The notes: generated from the sequence alone by a model not told the origin. A DNA stretch of 64,000 nt from Aquiflexum balticum DSM 16537 (GCF_900176595.1 NZ_LT838813.1:5164001-5228000); one strand, 5' to 3'; numbered from the stretch's first letter, positions 16,416-26,690 are shown. A program made the numbers and translations.

Positions 16416-18278
16416 TTATTTCTTTGGCATTAAGGTAGATACCTCTATCCGGTTGTTTTCTCTATTGATATCTGCCAATCTCAAACTAGGATCTATTTCT
16501 ACACTTTTAATTTCTGAAAGAGGTCTTCCAACATTTACTTCAGTCGAGTAGTTGGTCCAAGGCCATTTTTGAGTTGCTACTCGCTTAGGCATTCCAGCTT
16601 CTTCAGGCTTGCTACCTCTCTGAATGACCAAGGGCAAATAAATCATTTCCTGAGAACCATCCACATAAGTGACTACCATATCTATTGGCATTGGCATCAG
16701 TCCAAATCTTTCTAGGGTAATTTTGGTATTATCACCAGCTGCTTCAACACTGTTCACACCGTAGTCAATGGTTTTTGTGGAAGCGATAAAGTAATCGTAA
16801 TACCAGTCCAATTCCAACCCGCTGACTTTTTCCATCACCCGGATCACATCATTTCCATTAGGGTGTTTGAATTGCCAATCATTCCATAATCTCAACATGG
16901 CCTTATCAAAATTCTCTTTCCCGATCACATAAGCGAGTTGCTCTACAAATACAGCACCTTTGTTATATGTTCCCGGTCCGTAGGCAGAATTTAGATTATA
17001 ATGATCAGCATGAGTGCTCAGAGGTTCTTCATATCCTGCTTTTGCTAACCTGAAATAAGATTTATAGCTACCATCCTGAATAAAATTCGGGTTCTTATCA
17101 AATACAGCATCCATTACTACACTTGTACCCCAAGTAGTAAAACCTTCGTCCAACCAAGGTTCTGAGGACTCATTGAATCCCAAAACACCATAATACCAGC
17201 TGTGTATGAGTTCATGTACCGTTACACCTACCAAGCTTCTCAGGTTTCGGTGACCCGTAATAAGAGTGGACATAGGATATTCCATTCCACCATCCCCACC
17301 CTGCACAACAGAATACTGATCATAAGGATATTTTCCGAAATTATCACTCATGTACTGAATGGCATCTGTGGTATATCCCTTGAGTTTCGACCAGTTTTCT
17401 TCTGTTTTCTCATTTTTTACATACAAAAAATGAACCATCGGACCATTCGGCATTTTTACTTTTTCGTGGGTATATTTGGGATCTGCTGCCCACATAAAAT
17501 CATGAACATGGGGCGCAATAAAATGCCAGGTCAAATTCTTTCCTTTTGGATTCGGAACCTTAACACCATCATCTTCATATCCATGCCCGATTTCATTTGC
17601 ATTTTGCAGGTAGCCGGTACCTCCAAGGATATATGATTTATCTATTGTAATTTTTACATCAAAATCCCCGAAATTTCCATAAAATTCCCTCCCGATATAA
17701 GGATTGGAATGCCAGCCCCTGACATCATATGCAGCCATTTTAGGATACCATTGAGCCATAGAATAGCGAATTCCTTCAGCATTATCTCTTCCCGATCTTC
17801 TTACCTGCAAGGGAACCTGACCTTCAAACTCCATATCAAAAACAACGGTCTGACCGGGCAGAATAGGCTCTTTCAAATCCACCTCAAGGATAGATTCCAC
17901 ATGTTCAAAAACCACTTTCTTCCCGTTCATGCTCAGGGTTTTGACTTTTAAAAAGCCTATTTCTTCAGGAGTTAAATTTTGAATTCTGTCCAACACCCTT
18001 CTGTCCGGATCTGAAATAGTACGGGACCTCACATCCATCATGCTGTTTGGCTGAAAGGCATTGAAATACAGATGATAAAAGGCCCTTACCAAGGTATCGG
18101 GAGAATTATTGGTATAATGTAGTTTTTGGGTTCCCTGAAATAAATTACTATTGACATCCATTTCCACATTCATTTCATATTTCACCTTTTGCTGCCAGCG
18201 ATCCGTCTGACCATTCAGCATTGAAAACGAGGTGGATATCAAGATTATCCAAAAAGATAAATAAATTCTTTTACTCAT
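16416..18278 (-). CDS. Secreted M1-family metallopeptidase
   Basis: The mature frame starts at MSKRIYLSFW with a signal peptide ending at LNGQ (620 residues). A longer frame reaches 18326 but would put 16 residues before the signal. The gluzincin motif HELIHSWYY (about residue 355) is followed by EPWLDEGFTTWG, giving the HExxH...E zinc site of M1 aminopeptidases. The N-terminal third is a beta-sandwich as in the family. M1 enzymes remove N-terminal residues from peptides; here the enzyme is exported, so it probably works on peptides in the periplasm or outside. It stands alone. Confidence 0.9.
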   Translation of the reverse strand: MSKRIYLSFWIILISTSFSMLNGQTDRWQQKVKYEMNVEMDVNSNLFQGTQKLHYTNNSPDTLVRAFYHLYFNAFQPNSMMDVRSRTISDPDRRVLDRIQNLTPEEIGFLKVKTLSMNGKKVVFEHVESILEVDLKEPILPGQTVVFDMEFEGQVPLQVRRSGRDNAEGIRYSMAQWYPKMAAYDVRGWHSNPYIGREFYGNFGDFDVKITIDKSYILGGTGYLQNANEIGHGYEDDGVKVPNPKGKNLTWHFIAPHVHDFMWAADPKYTHEKVKMPNGPMVHFLYVKNEKTEENWSKLKGYTTDAIQYMSDNFGKYPYDQYSVVQGGDGGMEYPMSTLITGHRNLRSLVGVTVHELIHSWYYGVLGFNESSEPWLDEGFTTWGTSVVMDAVFDKNPNFIQDGSYKSYFRLAKAGYEEPLSTHADHYNLNSAYGPGTYNKGAVFVEQLAYVIGKENFDKAMLRLWNDWQFKHPNGNDVIRVMEKVSGLELDWYYDYFIASTKTIDYGVNSVEAAGDNTKITLERFGLMPMPIDMVVTYVDGSQEMIYLPLVIQRGSKPEEAGMPKRVATQKWPWTNYSTEVNVGRPLSEIKSVEIDPSLRLADINRENNRIEVSTLMPKK

Positions 18279-18401
18279 AATTAATTGGTTTTTCCGCCAA
18301 AATAAACCAAAAAAATTTACTCTCACATACCATTGATAAAATTAGTTCTTATGGCAGATATGGGAATATTTGGTATATTCATCACTTAAACAGATTACCT
18401 T

Positions 18402-19757
18402 ATGAAATACGTTTTTCTCCTAGCAGTATTATTGCTTTCCCTGCCTCAGATTTCCTTTTCTTTTCAACAGGATTCCTTATCAACTACCAAACAAAAAGTA
18501 TATACTTTCGAAATTGATGACAATATTGATCCAAGAATGAACAGAAAGGTCAAACTTGCCTTGGAAGATGCAAGAGTTAAAGGAGCGGATATGATCGTTA
18601 TCGAAATGGATACTTACGGAGGTGCTGTCGATGATGCAGATGATATTAGGACCATGATACTCGAAACAAAAACCCCTATCCATGTTTGGATCAACAAAGA
18701 TGCTGCTTCTGCAGGGGCATTGATTTCTATTGCCTGTGACAGTATTTACATGGCTCCCGGCGCAAGTATTGGTGCCGCCACCGTGGTGATGGGCGGAGGC
18801 GGTGAAGCCGCTCCTGACAAATACCAATCCTACATGCGTTCCATCATGCGGAGCACTGCTGAAGCCAAAGGAAGGGATCCAAAAATTGCAGAAGCTATGG
18901 TCGACCAAAATCTGGAAATAGAAGGCATCAGCGAAAAAGGAACGGTCATTACATTTTCTGTATCTGAGGCCATTACGAATGGTTTTTGTGAAGGGGAGGT
19001 CAATTCAGTGACTGAAGTAATTGAAAAACAAGGTATTGATGATTTCGAGATGCTAACTTACGAAACCTCAGGAGTTGAAAAAGTCATTGCGTTCTTTCTT
19101 AATCCAGCTGTCAGTGGATTTTTGATTCTGGTCATTTTTGCGGGAATTTACTTTGAAATCCAAACACCGGGAGTTGGGTTCCCTTTAGCTGCTTCTTTGA
19201 CCGCAATTGTTCTTTATTTTATTCCTTACTACCTCACCGGCTTGGCCCAAAATTGGGAAATCGCTGTTTTTGTCGTAGGCTGTATTCTCCTGTTAGTGGA
19301 AATCTTTGTAATTCCCGGATTTGGGATTTTCGGAATTTTAGGGATTGTAGGAATCCTTACAGGGCTTACATTGGGAATGATCCCGAATGATGCCTTTGAT
19401 TTTACTTTTGTTCCTTCAGGCGATTTATTTGCAGCTTTATTGACAGTTATCTTGGCTGCCATTGCAGCCATATCCATCATATTTATTTTTGCCCCTAAAG
19501 TCAATCAATGGAAGGCTTTCAGTTCCATTGCTTTGGCAACCACCCAGCAAAGCACCGAAGGATATACTTCAACTTCCTATTCGGATAGTCTTCTGGATAA
19601 AGAAGGAATCACCCACACCCGATTGATGCCCAGTGGGAAAATCATAATTGAAGATGAAGTCTATGATGCTTATTCCAGAGGGGAGTTTATTGATAAAGGT
19701 GAGAAAATTAAAGTAATCAGTACGGAGGGGACTTCGCTGAAGGTGAAGAGGGTTTGA
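18402..19757 (+). CDS. NfeD-family membrane serine protease
   Basis: The 451-residue protein has a signal peptide, a ClpP-like domain (about 30-225), four to five membrane helices (about 230-365) and a C-terminal OB-fold NfeD domain (about 375-451). The protease domain shows MDTYGGAVDDADDI, and KDAASAGALIS with the likely nucleophile Ser, followed by a lysine in DKYQSYMRS that fits the Ser-Lys dyad of archaeal NfeD (PH1510). Known members cleave stomatin-type membrane proteins; a stomatin partner gene is not in this window. Confidence 0.9.
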   Translation: MKYVFLLAVLLLSLPQISFSFQQDSLSTTKQKVYTFEIDDNIDPRMNRKVKLALEDARVKGADMIVIEMDTYGGAVDDADDIRTMILETKTPIHVWINKDAASAGALISIACDSIYMAPGASIGAATVVMGGGGEAAPDKYQSYMRSIMRSTAEAKGRDPKIAEAMVDQNLEIEGISEKGTVITFSVSEAITNGFCEGEVNSVTEVIEKQGIDDFEMLTYETSGVEKVIAFFLNPAVSGFLILVIFAGIYFEIQTPGVGFPLAASLTAIVLYFIPYYLTGLAQNWEIAVFVVGCILLLVEIFVIPGFGIFGILGIVGILTGLTLGMIPNDAFDFTFVPSGDLFAALLTVILAAIAAISIIFIFAPKVNQWKAFSSIALATTQQSTEGYTSTSYSDSLLDKEGITHTRLMPSGKIIIEDEVYDAYSRGEFIDKGEKIKVISTEGTSLKVKRV

Positions 19758-19961
19758 TTTCAAAACAATAAACTCAATCAAAAAAAAATCTGAGATATTA
19801 AAAAAGCCCGGATAATTACATGGCTGAAATTTAAAAAATTATATGGAAATCATCACTCGCTACTTGGCCGCCCTATACATCCGCTTGAAAGCAAATAAAT
19901 AAAAGGATTTCGAGTTGGAAATGTTCATTGATGTTTTTTAAATTCTTAAAGGTTTATTTGG

Positions 19962-21326
19962 TCAATCCGGACGTTGCCAGGGTGTTTTCCCACCCTCCTG
20001 GATATAGGACATCAATAAATTATTTAGTTTTTGATAGATTTTTTGATTTTGGTCTATAATATTATTTTCCTCCCTAGGATCCTCCTTAAGGTTATAAAGT
20101 TCCATGGGCTGGTAAGGGCTGTTTTGAAGCAATTTCCAATCACCCAATCGAAGGGCATGGTAAGCTTTACCCCCATATCGCGTCCCTCCTTCTCTCCTTA
20201 CAAAATACAGCGGTCTTCCTATTTCCTCCATAGTTTGCCCCATTAGGGTCGGTAAAAAACTTCTGCCATTTACCTCATGATTTAGATCTACTCCTGCCAC
20301 CTCAGCAAGGGTGGGAAAAATGTCCATGGACAGGTTCACCTGGTCAGAAATGGTTCCCGGCTTAATTTTTCCGGGCCAGGAAATAACAGTAGGAACCCTT
20401 AACCCACCCTCGTACATGCTTTGTTTGCCATCTCTTAAAGGGCCATTATTGGCTAAATCGGGTAGATGTCCCCCATTGTCACCGGTAAAGATGATGAGTG
20501 TATTTTCATACTGACCGCTTTCCTTCAATGCCTTCACCACTTTACCGATACCATCATCCAAATGTTCTATAAAAGCTACCAAAGCAGCCCTTTTATCGCT
20601 AATATCGGGCTCTCTGTTTTTTACTTTTACCAGCCACTCCTCAGGTGGTTGAACCGGAAAATGAGGTGCATTATAGGCCAAATAAAGAAAAAAAGGATCG
20701 TCACTTTTTCCCATTTCCTTGATATAATCTACTGACCATTGTGAAAACAGATCTGTGGCATGACCTTCCGGGTCAATTATTTCCTTATTTAGACGCATAT
20801 AGTTTCTTCCGTGCCTCCTATGGATCCAGTAATCCTCCATCATGTCTTCCAACCACCCATGAAAATGGTCAAAACCGTGTTCATTCGGTAGATTGGGACT
20901 TTCAAATCCCAAATTCCATTTTCCGATATGCGCGGTATGGTACCCCGCAGTTTTAAGCATGGCCGGCATTAGCACCGTGCGAGGATCCAAATATCCCCAG
21001 CTGTTTTCAGGGGTAGATCTTATCAAGCCCGGAACTCCAACATGATCCGGATATCGGCCTGACATCAGCGAGGCCCTAGAAGGCGCACAGACAGGAGAAT
21101 TTGCATAAAAATAATCCATTCTCATACCTTCATTCCGTAAAGCGTCAATGTGTGGCGTCTGAATGTCCTTCGTTCCATAATAAGACACATCATGGTATCC
21201 CTGATCATCTGTAAAAATAAGCAGGATATTGGGCTTTGGTTTGGAGGATTCTGATTGGGTAACCCCCTCTGAACTGATTAATAAACAGGTAAAAAACAAT
21301 AATATTTTTAAGTTATAATTTTTCAT
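19962..21326 (-). CDS. Secreted sulfatase
   Basis: A 454-residue arylsulfatase-type enzyme with a signal peptide (cleaved near GVTQ). The sulfatase signature CAPSRASLMSGRYP at about 82 contains the cysteine that a formylglycine-generating enzyme would convert; metal ligands occur in TDDQGYHD at about 40 and FTGDNGGH at about 280. Sulfatases in Bacteroidota desulfate polysaccharides or small sulfate esters. It is not in a polysaccharide-utilisation locus: no SusC/SusD, glycoside hydrolase or anaerobic sulfatase-maturating gene is near, so the substrate is unknown. Confidence 0.93.
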   Translation of the reverse strand: MKNYNLKILLFFTCLLISSEGVTQSESSKPKPNILLIFTDDQGYHDVSYYGTKDIQTPHIDALRNEGMRMDYFYANSPVCAPSRASLMSGRYPDHVGVPGLIRSTPENSWGYLDPRTVLMPAMLKTAGYHTAHIGKWNLGFESPNLPNEHGFDHFHGWLEDMMEDYWIHRRHGRNYMRLNKEIIDPEGHATDLFSQWSVDYIKEMGKSDDPFFLYLAYNAPHFPVQPPEEWLVKVKNREPDISDKRAALVAFIEHLDDGIGKVVKALKESGQYENTLIIFTGDNGGHLPDLANNGPLRDGKQSMYEGGLRVPTVISWPGKIKPGTISDQVNLSMDIFPTLAEVAGVDLNHEVNGRSFLPTLMGQTMEEIGRPLYFVRREGGTRYGGKAYHALRLGDWKLLQNSPYQPMELYNLKEDPREENNIIDQNQKIYQKLNNLLMSYIQEGGKTPWQRPD

Positions 21327-21420
21327 CAGATATTTTTTAAAATATTCACTTTAGTCCAAATCTCTGAAAACGTACTCCAATTCCAGGTGGAATCAGGAAA
21401 TAATTTTGTAGTCCAAGATA

Positions 21421-21599
21421 TTACCCGATGTAAAATGTCTGGAGAACGTATTTCCCTTTTTCCAATGTATAGGTGAGGACTGTCTGTTCGTCGGGATATA
21501 TGATCCAATACTCCCCAACCCCGCTTTCTTCATAGACTTCATATTTGAATTTTATTTCCTTTCTATTGCTTCCTGGCGAATCTATTGCTTCCTGGCGAA
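21421..21599 (-). pseudogene. Truncated Uma2 (DUF820) nuclease fragment
   Basis: Read on the minus strand, the segment encodes SPGSNRKEIKFKYEVYEESG then EYWIIYPDEQTVLTYTLEKG, the C-terminal part of an Uma2-family endonuclease. The normal protein is about 190 residues; only about 55 remain. A 19-base unit is duplicated in tandem (21562-21580 and 21581-21599), which shifts the frame so the upstream ILSPGSNR copy no longer joins the rest. Upstream of that no Uma2 sequence is visible. It is a dead remnant. Confidence 0.75.
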
Positions 21600-22056
21600 A
21601 GAATCATAATGAAACTAATATAAAGGAATTGATTTGAAATACCGAAAAAGGATCGAGTCAAAGGACTAACCAAAGGTAGTTCATCCTTCCCTCACAAAAT
21701 CCGATACGGCATATAAAGGCCAAATCTGAAAAGCTCATGAAAAACAATTTATACATCACTTCCAACAAGTGGCTATCTGACCCGATATTCCTGACATGCA
21801 CGGATCATGGCAATCAGTTTTACTAGCTTTATTGATCCTTATAAATGGAAATGGATCAGGATTGGAATTAAGAATCTTATTCAATTACACATTGATCTGT
21901 GACTCTCTTTGTTTCAATGTTGACTTTACATTGATCACATCCATAATTGTTAATTATTTTAAATTAATGAGGTTAATTACAAAAACAATAAGATTCAAAA
22001 TATATTGAGGAGGTGTTTATTTCCGATAAAAAAAATCAAATCCATCTCCCCACTTC
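21600..22056. other. Intergenic flank between the Uma2 remnant and hsdR
   Basis: No gene is supported. A short open frame at 21796-22008 has a biased, poorly protein-like composition and no family resemblance. The stretch lies on the edge of the defence island and is AT-rich toward 22000. Confidence 0.4.
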
Positions 22057-25000
22057 TCACCTCCCCTGATTCTTCTTAAAATTCTCTGCCTGCTCAAAAA
22101 TCTCAACGTACACTTCATCTCGCTCTACAGGGGGGTAGCCAAACTCATCCAGCAATAAAATCAGGCCTACCTTCAAAGCAGATTTAATATCGTCCCTTTT
22201 ATTCCAATCCGGGAACTTGGCCTGCCCATCTACAAGGTCTTTCACTGCCTTAGCCAGTTCTATCAGTTTATCTTCAGGATAGTTGAAGTCATATTTCACA
22301 CACAATTCCTTCAGAATATCGTAAAATGCCTTTTCCTCAAAGTCAATTCCCAAAACATCTCCAGCCGAGAACTCCCTATGAACTTCCCAAATCATATTGG
22401 TAAGTGCCTCGGCCATTTCCTCATAGACTTCACTTCTCAAAATATCGCTTTCGTCACGTTGGTTATAGCGTTCTACCAAATCCTGCATTTTTTTGCTGAA
22501 GTCAATCCCTTTGACCCGGTTTACTTTTTTGATTTCTGCAATAACTTTGGCCAATAACTGCTGAAGCAATTTGATTTTTGTATTCGGCAATTTGATTTTG
22601 TCAATCTTCGCCAAATAATCTTCATCAAAAATATCCTGCTTTGTTTCTTCCTGATTACCGAGTTTGAATATTTCCTCCACACCATCACTTTGAAGGGCAT
22701 CTTTGATCATTTCCCGAACCTTTGCATTCATTTGGGCAGTATCAGGTGCGTTGCCTTTAGTAAGCTTGAAAACTATGGACCTCACAGCCAAATAGAAATG
22801 GGTATAATCTCTTTCTACCTGCGTCAACTGTTCACTTCCTGCACAGATATCATAAGCAGCTTTCAACCGCTTCACCAAGCCCATAAACCTGGTTTCAAAT
22901 TCTTTGGTTTTCTGGACATATTCGGCAGCCATATTCAAAGTATTCAGTTGCTGAATGGTCGTTCCATGGAAATACTTGGAGTTGTCGAAGTTGTGGAAAA
23001 TTTTGGCCAATAGGTCTAAGTGGTTCCTTACAATGATGATGGATTCAGCAATGTCCTCAAAGTTGTCCTTATCACCTTCACTGTATTGCTTCAATGCCAG
23101 ATTCATTTGCTTTTTGATGCCAATATAATCCACCACCAATCCCTTGTTTTTTCCTTCAAATTTGCGGTTTACCCTTGATATGGTCTGAATCAGATTGTGC
23201 CTCTGAATCGGTTTATCAATATAGATACTATCCAAAAACGGCACGTCAAATCCCGTCAGCCACATATCCACCACGATGGCTATTTTGAAATTGGACTTTT
23301 CATTTTTGAATTGCCGGTCCAATTCCTTGCGGTGATCGGAGGTGCCAAGTAGGTTATAAAAATCCGCCTCATCATCTTTGCCCCGGGTCATGATCATTTT
23401 TATGCGCTCTATGGGTTTCAGTTCTCTCAGGTCCTTATCGTTAAGAACTTCTCCCTCTGCCGCTGCCCGGATTTCATTCCACTCCGGCCGCAAGGCAATG
23501 ATATTTTTATACAGCTCATAGGCGATTTCCCGGGTACTGCACACAAACATGGCTTTGCCTTTGACAGTCGAACCCTCCGAAACCCTGTTCACATAGTGGG
23601 TTACAAAATCTTCGGCAACTGCTTTCAACCGGTCAGGGTCACCGATAATGGCATACATCTGTGCCATTTCTTTTTTGCTTTGTTCAATCTGATTTTCATT
23701 GCTCCCAATTTCCGCACATTTGGCATAATAGTCCTCAATCTCTTTCAATTTGGAATTGTTCAACAATACCTTGGCCGCCCTTCCTTCGTAGACGATCCTA
23801 ACGGTGATTTCATCCTTCACCGATTCGGTCATGGTATAAGCATCCACCACCTTTCCAAACACATCAAGCGTGGCATCTATAGGTGTTCCTGTAAATCCTA
23901 CAAAGGTGGCATTGGGCAATGAATCATGTAAATACTTGGCAAAGCCAAAAGTCTTGGTTACGCCTTTGTCTGTTACTTTAACTTTCTGGTCCAGATTGAC
24001 CTGACTGCGGTGTGCCTCGTCCGATATGCAGATCACGTTTGTTCGGTCAGTCAGCAATTCGGTATCCTCGGTGAACTTGTGGATCGTAGTTAAAAAAACG
24101 CCTCCACTCTGCCTGCCTTCCAGCAGTTCCCTTAGGTTGGCACGACTCTCCACACTTACAATGGTATTATCCCCTACGAACTTCTTGGCATTAGTAAACT
24201 GTCCTGAAAGTTGGTCGTCCAAGTCGGTGCGGTCGGTAATCAATACGATGGTAGGACTTTCGAAATATTCACTTTTCATCAACAACCTCGTGAGATAGAG
24301 CATGGTAAAACTCTTGCCACAGCCTGTGGCTCCAAAATAGGTCCCACCCTTTCCTGTCCCATTGGGTTTTTGAGCCAATTTTATGTGATCATACAACGCC
24401 CTTGCAGCATAATACTGCGGATAGCGGCAGACAATCTTCTCGTTTTTTTTGGAGCTGTCAGGAATGTAAATAAAGTTGCGGAGGATATCCCGGAAACGGA
24501 TCTTATCAAACATCCCTTGAATCAACGTGTACATACTGTCAATCCCATCAACCTCCTTGGCCAATCCGGCAATCCTACGCCACGCATAGAAAAACTCATA
24601 AGGGGCAAAGAACGAACCGGCCTTGTTGTTTACCCCATCACTGATAACACAAAAGGCATTGTATTTAAAAAGCTCAGGAATATCTCTTCGGTAACGAACA
24701 GTCAGTTGTTTGAAAGCATCATAGATGGTGGTTTCTTCTCTGATGGCACTTTTAAATTCGATAACCACAAGTGGTAAACCATTTACATAGACAATACCAT
24801 CCGGTATGCGTTTTTCTGTACCGATGATTTCAAATTGGGTGACAAACTTATAAATGTTGTTATCCTTATAATAAGGGGTTCTTTCATCATAGCTAAAGTT
24901 CCTTACTTCATCCTCACCGGCTATGGTTATCAGGTCACTTTCATCAGGTTGGCGCTGATTGTCCAATCCGCTGTAATCAATCAGTTGAATATAAATGTCC

Positions 25001-25299
25001 TTTTGGCTGCGGTCTTCTCTTTTAAGAATAAAACCATCGGAAAGCATCCTCAAAAAAGTTTTATTGCTTTCATAAAGATCAGAAGCGGGTAGGGATTTGA
25101 GTTGAAGAACAATGGATTTGGTTTCGTTTACCGTGATGCCATAACTACTGTATTGTTCCAAAAGAAAGCTTATCAAATCTTCTTCTATCAATACTTCGTC
25201 TGGCTGACGGATAAGGGTAAAACCCAAATGGTGGGAATATCCTTCTATCCCCAACAACTCGGTAAAAGCACTTTCCAATTTTCCTTCAGTAAATTTCAT
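22057..25299 (-). CDS. hsdR: Type I restriction enzyme, R subunit (translocase/endonuclease)
   Basis: The 1080-residue protein is a full-length HsdR. The N-terminal PD-(D/E)xK nuclease is seen around residues 165-185 (PDGIVYVNG, VVIEFKSA). The Superfamily 2 motor follows, with Walker A GATGCGKS at about 323 and DEAHRS at about 428. The complex cleaves unmethylated foreign DNA after ATP-driven translocation. It overlaps the AlbA_2 gene by 4 bases (ATGA). The M and S subunits lie at 30698-32326 and 29578-30714, with five other frames between, an unusual split of the operon. Confidence 0.95.
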   Translation of the reverse strand: MKFTEGKLESAFTELLGIEGYSHHLGFTLIRQPDEVLIEEDLISFLLEQYSSYGITVNETKSIVLQLKSLPASDLYESNKTFLRMLSDGFILKREDRSQKDIYIQLIDYSGLDNQRQPDESDLITIAGEDEVRNFSYDERTPYYKDNNIYKFVTQFEIIGTEKRIPDGIVYVNGLPLVVIEFKSAIREETTIYDAFKQLTVRYRRDIPELFKYNAFCVISDGVNNKAGSFFAPYEFFYAWRRIAGLAKEVDGIDSMYTLIQGMFDKIRFRDILRNFIYIPDSSKKNEKIVCRYPQYYAARALYDHIKLAQKPNGTGKGGTYFGATGCGKSFTMLYLTRLLMKSEYFESPTIVLITDRTDLDDQLSGQFTNAKKFVGDNTIVSVESRANLRELLEGRQSGGVFLTTIHKFTEDTELLTDRTNVICISDEAHRSQVNLDQKVKVTDKGVTKTFGFAKYLHDSLPNATFVGFTGTPIDATLDVFGKVVDAYTMTESVKDEITVRIVYEGRAAKVLLNNSKLKEIEDYYAKCAEIGSNENQIEQSKKEMAQMYAIIGDPDRLKAVAEDFVTHYVNRVSEGSTVKGKAMFVCSTREIAYELYKNIIALRPEWNEIRAAAEGEVLNDKDLRELKPIERIKMIMTRGKDDEADFYNLLGTSDHRKELDRQFKNEKSNFKIAIVVDMWLTGFDVPFLDSIYIDKPIQRHNLIQTISRVNRKFEGKNKGLVVDYIGIKKQMNLALKQYSEGDKDNFEDIAESIIIVRNHLDLLAKIFHNFDNSKYFHGTTIQQLNTLNMAAEYVQKTKEFETRFMGLVKRLKAAYDICAGSEQLTQVERDYTHFYLAVRSIVFKLTKGNAPDTAQMNAKVREMIKDALQSDGVEEIFKLGNQEETKQDIFDEDYLAKIDKIKLPNTKIKLLQQLLAKVIAEIKKVNRVKGIDFSKKMQDLVERYNQRDESDILRSEVYEEMAEALTNMIWEVHREFSAGDVLGIDFEEKAFYDILKELCVKYDFNYPEDKLIELAKAVKDLVDGQAKFPDWNKRDDIKSALKVGLILLLDEFGYPPVERDEVYVEIFEQAENFKKNQGR

Positions 25300-26690
25300 T
25301 GGCTCAATACGTTTTTCCCTCTTTCTGTTAATATGTATCGCTGTTTGCTGCTTTTGGGCTTTTCGGGTATGGTTAATGCAACAAATTCCAGATCAATGGC
25401 AGGTTGTAAATAAGCTTTTCGGAAATGCTCTCTGTTAGCCAAACCAAGTTTCTCCTGTAGTTCCTGACGGTTATGTGTACCTTCAAACACCTCAAGCAAA
25501 TTTCTGACTTGCGTGGTGACTTGCGTGGTGACTTGCGTGGTGACTTGCGTGGTAGGAACATCCCTTTGGGTTCCCTTTTGAGCTTCTTCTACCAAACGAC
25601 TGAACAGTGTGATTTCGATACCGCCATTCATCTCCCTGATCTCAGGCTCAGGCAAACCTGCTTCTTTACAAGCATTTATAATTTTCAATGTACCTCGACC
25701 CCAAGTTTCGATATAACCGGCCATAAAACAGGCTTTGGCAATTTTTGGATTACGTGGACGGGAGTTGTGTTCTTTTTTTAAATCATCCAGACTTAAGCCA
25801 TGAGGAAGCAACCCTTCATTCCAAATAGACAGCCTATCGTCAAATACGCGCAATTGAATATGAGCCCCCATATAGGTTCTGTGCACTAGGGCATTGAGCA
25901 GCATTTCCCGCAGTGCGGCCAAGGGGTATGCGTCTTTTTCTACCCGCTGCATCCCAACAAAGTCTACCGGGCGGATTAAAAATTTATGATGAAGCTGTGT
26001 TTGAACCTCATCCAACATCTGAATCAGATTGCCTTCAATTACTTCTTGAAACCGCAAATCTGTAGCGTCTTCGCCAAAACGTCCAATTCTTACTTCTACA
26101 TTGGGATAAAACTTTCCGGGGTTCTTACCAAATAGTAAAATAGCAGCCCTTTTCAATTTTTTCCCTTCGGTAAGTTGAAGCTTCTCCAGGATTTGAAGCA
26201 CCGAAAGCCCCTTAGTGATTGGTATTCTGCTCTTTTCTTGACTATCAGATATGAATTTAGCGATACTTGCTTCATCAATGTCTTTTATTGAGGCTCCTTC
26301 CTCCACAACATCATCCCAAGTTTTTCCCGCTTTTTTGAGCAAAAATTCATTGAGCTCTACACCTGTCAATTCCATTTTGGTACTACCAGTGCGATAATAG
26401 TATCTGCCCCGAAACGAAACGGGCACCGAATAGGGGTTTACCTTTATTTCAATGAGTTTCTTTCCGGCTTCTTGCTGCAAATTGATGTCACAGATAATGC
26501 CCATCGTATTGCGGATTTTATTGGGGATATCTTCCAATAACTTTTGATGATCCGGCAAATCAACCACATTGCCTTTATCATCTTTGCCAATATAAATAGT
26601 GCCGCCAATGGCATTGGCAAAACCACATACCCATTTTAGGTAGTCATCGTGCCAACTTTGTTTCCATTCTATGTTTTGGCGTTCGCTCAT
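25296..26690 (-). CDS. AlbA_2/Schlafen-type domain protein with ATPase-like and winged-helix regions
   Basis: A 464-residue protein of the 'ATP-dependent helicase-like, putative transcriptional regulator' group. It begins with an AlbA_2 domain (IEWKQSWHDDYLKWVCGFANA, GGTIYIGKDDKG), has a GHKL-like region with YPLAALREMLLNALVHR at about 255, and ends in a winged helix. Between them are four in-frame TTQV repeats (about 380-395) encoded by a 12-base tandem repeat. Such genes recur inside type I R-M loci; their role there is not settled and this could be a regulator or a separate defence protein. It overlaps hsdR by 4 bases. Confidence 0.85.
   Translation of the reverse strand: MSERQNIEWKQSWHDDYLKWVCGFANAIGGTIYIGKDDKGNVVDLPDHQKLLEDIPNKIRNTMGIICDINLQQEAGKKLIEIKVNPYSVPVSFRGRYYYRTGSTKMELTGVELNEFLLKKAGKTWDDVVEEGASIKDIDEASIAKFISDSQEKSRIPITKGLSVLQILEKLQLTEGKKLKRAAILLFGKNPGKFYPNVEVRIGRFGEDATDLRFQEVIEGNLIQMLDEVQTQLHHKFLIRPVDFVGMQRVEKDAYPLAALREMLLNALVHRTYMGAHIQLRVFDDRLSIWNEGLLPHGLSLDDLKKEHNSRPRNPKIAKACFMAGYIETWGRGTLKIINACKEAGLPEPEIREMNGGIEITLFSRLVEEAQKGTQRDVPTTQVTTQVTTQVTTQVRNLLEVFEGTHNRQELQEKLGLANREHFRKAYLQPAIDLEFVALTIPEKPKSSKQRYILTERGKNVLSQ
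25506..25553 (-). repeat. 12-base tandem repeat, four copies, inside the AlbA_2 gene
   Basis: The plus-strand unit GACTTGCGTGGT is repeated four times without mismatch at 25506-25517, 25518-25529, 25530-25541 and 25542-25553. Because 12 is a multiple of three, copy changes alter linker length (four residues per unit) but not the frame. Confidence 0.97.

Noticed and set aside
21796-22008. Open frame of 70 residues between the sulfatase and hsdR
   Set aside because: Composition is poor, no signal, no family resemblance and no fitting start context.
25506-25553. Perfect 12-bp repeats considered as a CRISPR array
   Set aside because: No spacers separate the units; they are an in-frame protein repeat.
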